Of a stretch of DNA of 5,304 nucleotides, positions 1 to 4,340 are shown one piece after another. Location of the stretch: positions 1 through 5,304 of the forward strand of contig JBGTOF010000041.1 in NCBI GenBank assembly GCA_041742695.1, written 5' to 3'. Each line of letters starts with the position of its first letter. The stretch's first letter is position 1. A program made the position numbers and the translations under genes. The stretch comes from Kaiparowitsia sp041742695 (GTDB taxonomy: Bacteria > Cyanobacteriota > Cyanobacteriia > Elainellales > Elainellaceae). Below the pieces are notes generated by a model. The model saw nothing but the letters and a program-made list of their open reading frames with translations. It had not been told where the DNA came from and made no database searches.

Positions 1-104
1 AGTGGTATCGGCGGTTGAACGTCGATTATGAACGCTTGCCTGAGAGTGCAGAGGCGATGATCCATATCGCGATGATTCGGTTAATGCTTAGGCGGTTGGC
101 CTAA
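1..104 (+). CDS. IS5-type transposase, C-terminal fragment (cut by window edge)
   Basis: Reading from base 3 gives 33 residues and a TAA stop at 102-104. The peptide begins WYRRLNVDYERLPESAEAMI and ends AMIRLMLRRLA. This matches the end of DDE transposases of the IS5 group, where a YERLPE-type stretch precedes a final helix ending LRRL. In this family the domain cuts and rejoins IS ends; the catalytic DDE residues would lie left of the window, so activity cannot be judged. The stop is followed after 34 bases by a probable terminal inverted repeat, which supports an IS right end. The subgroup is inferred from the short tail only. Confidence 0.75.
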   Translation, partial: WYRRLNVDYERLPESAEAMIHIAMIRLMLRRLA

Positions 105-118
105 ATTGATACTGCACC

Positions 119-138
119 CCACCTTTTAAAACAGCCTC
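119..138. repeat. Probable right terminal inverted repeat of the IS5-type element
   Basis: The bases CCACCTTTTAAAACAGCCTC, read from the other strand, begin GAGGCTGTTTTAAAAGG, a typical outer end for IS5-type elements of the IS427-like group. The next two bases (139-140) are TA, the dinucleotide duplicated by that group. The left end is outside the window, so neither the repeat pairing nor the target duplication can be confirmed here. Confidence 0.5.
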
Positions 139-158
139 TAAGCACCTCAGCCATTTCC

Positions 159-350
159 TTGAGTCTAGCGCGCCTCGACCTGACCCAAATCTTCTGCGAC
201 GTTGACGACTTCTACCGCAAGTTTGAGCAGCATTGTGAACGAGCTATACCCGCGTTGCCGTGCGATGGTCAGCCTAACGGCTATCAGTCCCGATGAAGCA
301 TCTGCGAAGTGATGACCATCGTTGTTGTCTTCCATTCGTACAGCCCCTAA
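159..350 (+). pseudogene. Decayed IS982-type transposase, N-terminal fragment
   Basis: Frame 159-350 reads LTQIFCDVDDFYRKFEQ early on, then a TGA stop at 294-296, then CEVMTIVVVFHS and a TAA at 348-350. Both stretches match the N-terminal region of IS982-family transposases (FCDVDDFC, then RLSLSEVMTI followed by a hydrophobic FH segment). They lie at about the right spacing, with the stop sitting where the Leu of RLSLSE is expected. Similarity ends around 340; the rest of the roughly 270-290 residue protein, including the catalytic core, is absent. No ATG is seen; TTG at 159 is a possible former start. The IS5-type end stops only 20 bases upstream, so that element probably landed in or beside the leader of this one. 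The reverse-strand open frame over this stretch is a shadow. Confidence 0.7.
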
Positions 351-352
351 AT

Positions 353-356
353 GGAG
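353..356 (+). promoter_or_regulatory. Ribosome binding site deciding the HEPN gene start
   Basis: GGAG lies five bases before the ATG at 362. An in-frame ATG at 293 has no such site, and its first 23 codons run over the IS982 remnant in another frame. The start at 362 is therefore preferred. Confidence 0.6.
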
Positions 357-361
357 TTTCA

Positions 362-1078
362 ATGAGTAGATCGGAAACAAAGAAAAAGCTGAAAGATTCT
401 ATTGAAAATGGATTAGTTGTCGAAATACATAGGGCAGAACAAGCGTATTTTTTGTTGAAAGCAATTGGCAATCACGTTTCTGCAATAGATGCCTTAGAAA
501 ACGGCAAATTTATTGGATTCTTTTATACAATTCAAATGGCTTTACAGACTGAGGCTATTTTAGCTATGTCTAGATTGTACGATAAAGCCAATCAAAGATT
601 CCCAACTCGATGCATTTATCAATTACTACATATGGTTGAGAGTGAAAGTAGCAATCTGCCACTGATATATAAGAGAGATTTTAGAGAGCTAGAAATTCAG
701 CTACAAAGCCTCAATATTAGGGAAAAAACTACTCGCTTGCTTTATACAGATCAAAAAAAGTTCGCTGAAGAACTATCTGAGCATTTCAAAAATAGGCTCA
801 AAAAGCGAAGCGTTTTACAAACACTTGAAAAATTGAAAACCATTAGAGATAAGCGGTTTTCACACAATGAAAAGGTTTTCAGGCTGAAAGCTCCCTCTTA
901 TAACAAGCTAGAAAAATTACTTGACAATGCGAAAGAAATTGTTGGAGCAATTGGTTGGTTGTATCTTGACACTGCTTACACAAATAATGGGAAGTATTTT
1001 CTCTCCTCTGACACAGAGTTACATTGTATGGCTATGGATTCTTTAATTGAAAAACTGACTTCGCTGCATGAGTTATAA
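362..1078 (+). CDS. HEPN-domain protein, AbiU2-like (putative RNase, defence or toxin type)
   Basis: The product is 238 residues, almost wholly helical and rich in Lys and Glu, with no signal peptide or membrane segment, so it should be cytoplasmic. A segment near residues 66-76 reads ILAMSRLYDKA, like the ARLxD helix of AbiU2-type HEPN proteins. RDKRFSH at residues 162-168 (bases 845-865) fits the HEPN Rx4-6H motif, with R162 and H168 as candidate active-site residues; it sits at the start of the last helical part, as in that family. HEPN proteins of this kind often cleave RNA in phage-abortive systems or toxin-antitoxin pairs. No MNT nucleotidyltransferase or other antitoxin gene lies next to it, so the biological role is inferred. 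The gene is much richer in A+T than the right half of the window (for example 23 G or C in bases 421-480) and follows IS debris, which suggests horizontal transfer. The fold call is fairly firm; the AbiU2 assignment is moderate. Confidence 0.62.
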   Translation: MSRSETKKKLKDSIENGLVVEIHRAEQAYFLLKAIGNHVSAIDALENGKFIGFFYTIQMALQTEAILAMSRLYDKANQRFPTRCIYQLLHMVESESSNLPLIYKRDFRELEIQLQSLNIREKTTRLLYTDQKKFAEELSEHFKNRLKKRSVLQTLEKLKTIRDKRFSHNEKVFRLKAPSYNKLEKLLDNAKEIVGAIGWLYLDTAYTNNGKYFLSSDTELHCMAMDSLIEKLTSLHEL

Positions 1079-1082
1079 CAGT

Positions 1083-1090
1083 GCGATCGC
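1083..1090. repeat. HIP1 octamer GCGATCGC (first of six)
   Basis: The palindrome GCGATCGC occurs here and at 2184-2191, 2773-2780, 2898-2905, 3338-3345 and 4834-4841. It is the highly iterated palindrome of many cyanobacteria and is the main evidence for the host group. Four copies lie inside coding genes, including two in the RAYT gene; none lies within the HEPN or GIY-YIG genes. Confidence 0.9.
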
Positions 1091-1198
1091 TCTTCAAATC
1101 TCTTCAAATCCCCTTCAGAGAAGCGTTTCATAATAGGGGGGAGCGATTAGAGCATCCCACACTCTATCCTTACAGCGAGCCATTCACGAAGCTTCAGG

Positions 1199-1345
1199 TC
1201 ATTGTAGGGTGGGCAGCGCCCACCGCTTAATCTCACTCACCGACATCCAACCCTCTCCCCGAAAACTCAACATCTCCACATCCCCAAAAGGTATATTGGC
1301 TTGACGGTAGCCATGGCATGGCGTAAACGTTCGACAGCCTCTGGC
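1199..1345 (-). pseudogene. Possible decayed reverse-strand coding fragment, unidentified
   Basis: On the minus strand, one frame closed by TGA at 1199-1201 reads IPFGDVEMLSFRGEGWMSVS between bases 1294 and 1235. This looks protein-like, with balanced composition and a GEGW turn. Upstream a second frame reads PEPEAVERLRHAMATVKP, also protein-like, so a frameshift near 1295-1300 may have broken one gene. The first frame meets a TGA near 1345. The last eight or so codons run through a palindromic repeat that may have replaced the original end. The family is not recognised, and this could be chance. Confidence 0.25.
1208..1224. repeat. Short palindromic repeat, GGTGGGC-AGC-GCCCACC
   Basis: Arms of seven bases around a three-base loop form a perfect hairpin. 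It sits in the context GTAGGGTGGGCA, which resembles a palindromic repeat dispersed in intergenic regions of many filamentous cyanobacteria. There is no T run, so a terminator role is doubtful. Confidence 0.6.
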
Positions 1346-1422
1346 TCAGGGATAGTAAGCAATGCTCTGGTTGAGGCAGTGCTTGAGAGCAGCTAGATCA
1401 AAATATTTGCCAATTTGTGTTA

Positions 1423-1451
1423 TTTAACTTTGCTCTCTGATTTAGTACATT
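1423..1451 (+). promoter_or_regulatory. Weak candidate promoter for the GIY-YIG/SH3b gene
   Basis: TTTAAC (1423-1428) and TACATT (1446-1451) are separated by 17 bases, about 40 bases before the ATG. They match the -35 and -10 consensus at three and four of six positions. The surrounding stretch is A+T-rich. No good Shine-Dalgarno sequence precedes the ATG at 1493. Confidence 0.25.
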
Positions 1452-1492
1452 ATTAGAGCTACTAGAGAAACACAACCCACTAGACATAGTTT

Positions 1493-2167
1493 ATGCAATG
1501 CGTTTATCTGTTACAGGAAATTGAGCTTTATGGAAGCTCTCCTACTGGTTATTACAAAATTGGTAAAACTTCAAAAGATGCAGAGAGCCGTAAACGTCAA
1601 TATCAAGCAGGAAATGCTCGTCGCGTTGTTACTCTTTACAACATTCAAGTTGCCAATGCTCAAATGATTGAAACTGAATTGCACAGACAGCTAGAAGACT
1701 GTCGAGTCAAAGAGGGTGGAGGTGATGAGTGGTTTGACTTCAGAGAGATAGATATTAATTGGGTCATTAGTCGTATGAATGAGTACGGTGAAACTCAAGT
1801 TCATTTCATACCCACCTATGCTGATGACACCTCTTATAGCTCATATTCTTTCAATGATGATGATTGGCCTGACAACTTTTCTAACGTGGGAATATGGATC
1901 TTAATATGCTTGGGATTGCTGTTTGGAGGAGGGGTGATGAGTCAGTCATCACAAGCTACATCGGCACGAATAGATGTTCCTATCTTGACAGGTTACGAAG
2001 GGGCAAATTTGCGCTCAGCCCCTAAAAATGGAGATGAATTCATCATCGGTCAGGTTAGAAGTGGAGAGCAAGCTATAGCCTATGAAATTAGTCGTGACGG
2101 TCAATGGCGACGAGTCAAATTGCCAGATGGAAGAGCGGGTTGGGTAGCCAACAACTTTGTTAAATAA
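1493..2167 (+). CDS. GIY-YIG (T5orf172/MUG113-like) nuclease domain protein with membrane segment and SH3b domain
   Basis: The product is 224 residues in three parts. Residues 1-95 look like a GIY-YIG superfamily domain of the T5orf172 type: VYLLQ (4-8) and YYKIGKT (20-26) stand for the GIY and YIG strands, followed by R33 in ESRKRQYQ, E60 and H64 in IETELH, and GGGDEWFDF (75-83). These include the expected catalytic Arg and Glu, so nuclease activity is plausible. An acidic, Ser- and Asp-rich linker (about 100-130) leads to one hydrophobic segment (about 132-149). Residues 163-224 form an SH3b domain, with ANLRSAP and a DGRAGWV ending; such domains usually bind cell-wall peptides outside the cytoplasm. 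This suggests a membrane-tethered protein with the nuclease domain inside and SH3b outside, but topology is inferred. The ATG at 1493 fits because VYLL follows at once, as in the family. Moderately A+T-rich; no operon partner. Confidence 0.75.
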   Translation: MQCVYLLQEIELYGSSPTGYYKIGKTSKDAESRKRQYQAGNARRVVTLYNIQVANAQMIETELHRQLEDCRVKEGGGDEWFDFREIDINWVISRMNEYGETQVHFIPTYADDTSYSSYSFNDDDWPDNFSNVGIWILICLGLLFGGGVMSQSSQATSARIDVPILTGYEGANLRSAPKNGDEFIIGQVRSGEQAIAYEISRDGQWRRVKLPDGRAGWVANNFVK

Positions 2168-2202
2168 ATTTAAGCAGTTCAGTGCGATCGCCGCTCTCGT
2201 AA

Positions 2203-2228
2203 GATGCGTTAGCGCAATGTAACGCATC
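2203..2228. repeat. Inverted repeat GATGCGTTA ... TAACGCATC
   Basis: Nine-base perfect arms flank an eight-base loop (2212-2219). The form resembles the GATGCGTTA/TAACGCATC repeats scattered in cyanobacterial intergenic regions. It lies 35 bases after the GIY-YIG/SH3b stop and could also end that transcript, although no T run follows. Confidence 0.6.
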
Positions 2229-2346
2229 ACCTGAAACTCACTCATCCCCAACATCAACAGGCGAAATCATTATTCCTTACAATCCCCAATCAACTGGCTA
2301 AACTCCTTCTGCCATATCCCGATAAATGATGAGTCACTTGAGCATC

Positions 2347-2379
2347 AGAAACCCGGTTTTTTGAAAAAACCGGGTTTCT
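2347..2379. repeat. REP-like 33-bp perfect palindrome, copy 1 (diverged)
   Basis: Perfect arms of 16 bases surround a single central G at 2363. The core is AAACCCGG, then six T and six A around the centre, then CCGGGTTT. It differs from copies 2 and 3 at five positions: two pairs that swap A:T for G:C on facing arms, plus the centre. The hairpin is thus fully kept. It lies about 150 bases beyond the RAYT stop. Confidence 0.85.
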
Positions 2380-2439
2380 CTTATAGGGCGGCTCACACTG
2401 CAACTAATCAATCTCTAGAGCGAACGGCAATGGGGTAGC

Positions 2440-2464
2440 AAAACTAGGCTTTAGCCGCGGTTTT
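2440..2464. repeat. Eroded palindrome between REP copies 1 and 2
   Basis: AAAAC (2440-2444) pairs with GTTTT (2460-2464), and GGCT (2447-2450) pairs with AGCC (2453-2456) across a two-base loop. An unpaired bulge remains between the two stems. The right half, GGCTTTAGCCGCGGTTTT, resembles half of a longer GCGGCTTTAGCCGC-type palindrome whose left arm has decayed. Confidence 0.35.
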
Positions 2465-2477
2465 CATGCCTTAGCAG

Positions 2478-2510
2478 AGAAGCCCGGTTTCTTAAAGAAA
2501 CCGGGCTTCT
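2478..2510. repeat. REP-like 33-bp perfect palindrome, copy 2
   Basis: Arms of 16 bases (AGAAGCCCGGTTTCTT and its complement) surround a central A at 2494. It is identical to copy 3, including two following G bases. It sits 22 bases after the RAYT stop, so it may also work as a transcription stop, but it lacks a clear T tract. Confidence 0.9.
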
Positions 2511-2532
2511 GGACCCTCGCTTTTCGGGATTC

Positions 2533-3105
2533 TCACTCGTCAAACATGAGGTGCTGGAGCGTAGCGGGGTTGGGTGCATCCGACGCAGCGACAAACGCTC
2601 GATAGGTGTCTGCGGTGTCTACCTCCTGGCGGATCGCCTCCAGCTTTGGCAGCGTCCCTTGCCGCAGGTCAACGTACTCTCGATAGCTCGAAAACTCCCA
2701 GTCTTCAGGGCGTTCCACAAATCCCGCCTTTACCGGGTTCAGGTGAATGTAGCGGGTAAGGTGCAGCAGATAGCGATCGCTATCCACCTCAATGGCGCAA
2801 AACCGCCCCTGAAATAAGGAACCACACCGTTTATAACGGCGATTGATGGCCTTGGTATAGGACAGGGAGAAGGCTTGCATCTGCTGGGAAAGGTGGGGCG
2901 ATCGCAGACAGACCAAAAAATGGTAATGGTTTGGCATCAGGCAGTAAGCCAGCACATCAAGCGTATCCTCGACCAAGTAGTGCCGAAACTGCCGCAAAAA
3001 ATACAAATAGTTTTCTCGCTCAAAGAAAATAGCCTGGCGATTGTTGCCACGGTTATAAAGGTGGTAGTAGTGTCCTGGCGCAAAGTTGACCTGACGATGG
3101 GGCAT
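2533..3105 (-). CDS. REP-associated tyrosine transposase (RAYT, Y1/IS200-like HUH nuclease)
   Basis: The product is 190 residues, the usual size for a RAYT. The N-terminal HYYHLYNRGNN (12-22) is typical of this branch of the Y1 transposases. MPNHYHFLV (57-65) carries the HUH-type metal-binding motif with H60 and H62. SYTKAINRRYKRCGSLFQGR (82-101) and RYIHLNPVKAG (118-128) follow in the expected order; Y119 is the candidate catalytic tyrosine. Such enzymes nick single-stranded DNA at REP hairpins and are thought to spread them. Here identical 33-bp palindromes flank the gene, 22 bases after its stop and 42 bases before its start, as expected for a REP/RAYT unit. Unlike IS200 elements no second gene accompanies it. 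All key residues are present, so it may be active. G+C content and two HIP1 sites match the host, so it is probably long resident. Confidence 0.92.
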   Translation of the reverse strand: MPHRQVNFAPGHYYHLYNRGNNRQAIFFERENYLYFLRQFRHYLVEDTLDVLAYCLMPNHYHFLVCLRSPHLSQQMQAFSLSYTKAINRRYKRCGSLFQGRFCAIEVDSDRYLLHLTRYIHLNPVKAGFVERPEDWEFSSYREYVDLRQGTLPKLEAIRQEVDTADTYRAFVAASDAPNPATLQHLMFDE

Positions 3106-3110
3106 CTCTC

Positions 3111-3119
3111 ACCTCCTCC
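3111..3119 (-). promoter_or_regulatory. Strong Shine-Dalgarno site of the RAYT gene
   Basis: Read on the minus strand, the sequence is GGAGGAGGT, ending five bases before the ATG at 3105. It nearly matches the full anti-Shine-Dalgarno sequence of 16S rRNA and fixes the start codon. Confidence 0.75.
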
Positions 3120-3147
3120 ACAGCCTTCAGGTCTAGAGTTCCCTATT

Positions 3148-3180
3148 AGAAGCCCGGTTTCTTAAAGAAACCGGGCTTCT
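3148..3180. repeat. REP-like 33-bp perfect palindrome, copy 3
   Basis: Identical over all 33 bases to copy 2 at 2478-2510, and both are followed by GG. It lies in the region between the divergent RAYT and AraC/methyltransferase genes, 42 bases before the RAYT start. Copies 2 and 3 bracket the RAYT gene with its leader. Confidence 0.9.
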
Positions 3181-3289
3181 GGCCACCCCTACCCTGAGCA
3201 GCCCTGCTAGACCGCAAGAAACGGGTGGTGTTTCTCTCGCATCAAGGGTACCGTGAGAGCATATTAACCCCCGTTGGCTCTGTGAACCG

Positions 3290-4201
3290 ATGCGTACCAG
3301 TCTCTCCACCAGTGAAGACTATCACCGAATTGCTCGGGCGATCGCCTTCATGCGACAACACCATCTCAGCCAGCCTGATTTGTCCACCATTGCTCACCAT
3401 ATCGGCCTGAGCGAATCTCACTTTCAGCGGCTCTTTACCCAGTGGGCGGGCATTAGCCCCAAGCGGTTTCTGCAATACCTTACGGTAGAGTACGCCAAGT
3501 CCAAAATTAACCAAACCAAAACCCTGCTGGATCTAACCCTGGATGTCGGCCTCTCCAGTCCGGGGCGGCTCCACGATCTGTTTGTCAATTTAGAGGCCGT
3601 CTCGCCGGGCGAGTTCAAACTCGGCGGCGCTGGGCTGCACATTGCCTACGGCATTCACGCCACGCCATTTGGCAATGCCTTAATTGCCACCACCATTCGG
3701 GGAATTTGTACCCTGCACTTTTTGGATGAGGCACTGCTGGCTCCCGCCAAGCAAACTGCCGTCGACATCCTGAGACAATCCTGGGCGCGGGCTGAGCTGA
3801 TCTACGACCCTGCGACGACGCAGCCCCTCTACGACGCCATCTTTGCAGGCACGCCATTTCGAGACAAAAAGCCACTCACCCTGCTAGTCAAAGGCACCAA
3901 CTTTCAAATTCAGGTATGGCGCGCGCTGTTGCAGATTCCGTTTGGCGGCATCACCACCTATCAAACCATGGCCGACCTGATTGGTCGCCCCACGGCTGCC
4001 AGAGCCGTAGGCAACGCGATTGGCGACAACCCGATTAGTTACTTAATTCCCTGCCATCGGGTGATTCGAGAATCGGGCGAGCTGGGCGGCTATCGCTGGG
4101 GCTTAGAGCGCAAAACAGCCATGCTCGGCTGGGAAGCAGCCAGCTTTGAACGCAGGCCAGATGCAAAGCACTTCGATCGGGAGAGTCTTGACGCAGGGTA
4201 A
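3290..4201 (+). CDS. AraC-type HTH / methylated-DNA-[protein]-cysteine S-methyltransferase fusion (Ada-like)
   Basis: The product is 303 residues. Residues 10-105 form an AraC-type DNA-binding domain with two helix-turn-helix units (about 29-64 and 79-100). Residues 115-195 match the ribonuclease-like N-domain of O6-methylguanine methyltransferases. The catalytic domain follows: FQIQVWRALLQIPFG (205-219), RAVGNAIGDNP (238-248) with an arginine-finger Arg, and IPCHRVI (253-259), where C255 should accept the alkyl group. GGYRWGLERK closes the domain. The enzyme repairs O6-alkylguanine in DNA by suicide transfer. It lacks the N-terminal zinc/cysteine domain by which enterobacterial Ada senses methylphosphotriesters, so whether it acts as a methylation-switched regulator is unknown. 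ATG at 3290 is the only usual start after the in-frame stop at 3254-3256; no good Shine-Dalgarno is seen. The gene is G+C-rich with a HIP1 site, like host core DNA. Confidence 0.92.
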   Translation: MRTSLSTSEDYHRIARAIAFMRQHHLSQPDLSTIAHHIGLSESHFQRLFTQWAGISPKRFLQYLTVEYAKSKINQTKTLLDLTLDVGLSSPGRLHDLFVNLEAVSPGEFKLGGAGLHIAYGIHATPFGNALIATTIRGICTLHFLDEALLAPAKQTAVDILRQSWARAELIYDPATTQPLYDAIFAGTPFRDKKPLTLLVKGTNFQIQVWRALLQIPFGGITTYQTMADLIGRPTAARAVGNAIGDNPISYLIPCHRVIRESGELGGYRWGLERKTAMLGWEAASFERRPDAKHFDRESLDAG

Positions 4202-4213
4202 GCCCTGCGTCAA
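4188..4213 (+). terminator. Hairpin over the stop codon of the AraC/methyltransferase gene
   Basis: TTGACGCAGGG (4188-4198) and CCCTGCGTCAA (4203-4213) form a perfect 11-bp stem with loop TAAG, which contains the TAA stop. No T run follows, so this would be an atypical terminator or a 3'-end stabiliser. It stands between two convergent genes, where a transcript end is needed. Confidence 0.5.
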
Positions 4214-4340
4214 CGGGCCAGTGCTGCACGGGGATTGCGCCCCAAGTCTCAGCAGCTGTACCCCTTGATGTTGCAGCAAATAGCAGGGGATTCATACCAA
4301 CAAACCCTTAAACCAGCGCGTTCAAAGCGATAGGGAACGC

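Larger units (their letters stand above)
1079..1492. other. Gene-poor interval between the HEPN and GIY-YIG genes
   Basis: This 414-base stretch has no convincing intact gene on either strand. It begins with a HIP1 octamer (1083-1090), then two head-to-tail copies of TCTTCAAATC (1091-1100 and 1101-1110). A short palindromic repeat (1208-1224) and a possible decayed reverse-strand frame (1199-1345) follow. The last 90 bases are A+T-rich and probably hold the promoter of the next gene. No clear intrinsic terminator follows the HEPN gene. Confidence 0.6.
2168..2532. other. Palindrome-rich intergenic interval
   Basis: This 365-base interval lies between the convergent GIY-YIG/SH3b and RAYT genes. 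It holds a HIP1 octamer (2184-2191), four separate inverted repeats (2203-2228, 2347-2379, 2440-2464, 2478-2510), and no open frame that looks real. The stretch 2229-2346 shows nothing recognisable. Confidence 0.6.

Noticed and set aside
293..361. Earlier in-frame ATG that would add 23 residues to the HEPN protein
   Set aside because: It has no ribosome binding site, its codons run over the IS982 remnant in another frame, and the ATG at 362 has GGAG at good spacing.
165..380. Open frame on the minus strand over the IS982 remnant
   Set aside because: It is antisense to recognisable transposase codons and resembles nothing known.
2015..2257. Open frame on the minus strand overlapping the SH3b region
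   Set aside because: It is antisense to a clear SH3b domain, reads through an inverted repeat and has no family features.
2347..2379. REP copy 1 as a classical Rho-independent terminator because of its six T bases
   Set aside because: The T run is inside the stem next to the centre, not after it, and the same palindrome type recurs around the RAYT gene, so a repeat element is the better reading.
2551..3165. Plus-strand open frames over the RAYT gene
   Set aside because: They are shadows of the minus-strand RAYT gene, whose HUH and NPV motifs and strong Shine-Dalgarno site settle the strand.
2347..3180. Three similar repeats as a CRISPR array
   Set aside because: Spacing is irregular (about 98 and 637 bases), the units are full palindromes and one gap holds a gene.
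4318..4340. GCGTTC ... GAACGC inverted repeat before the TolC-type stop
   Set aside because: Only six base pairs with an 11-base loop, easily chance, and no T run.
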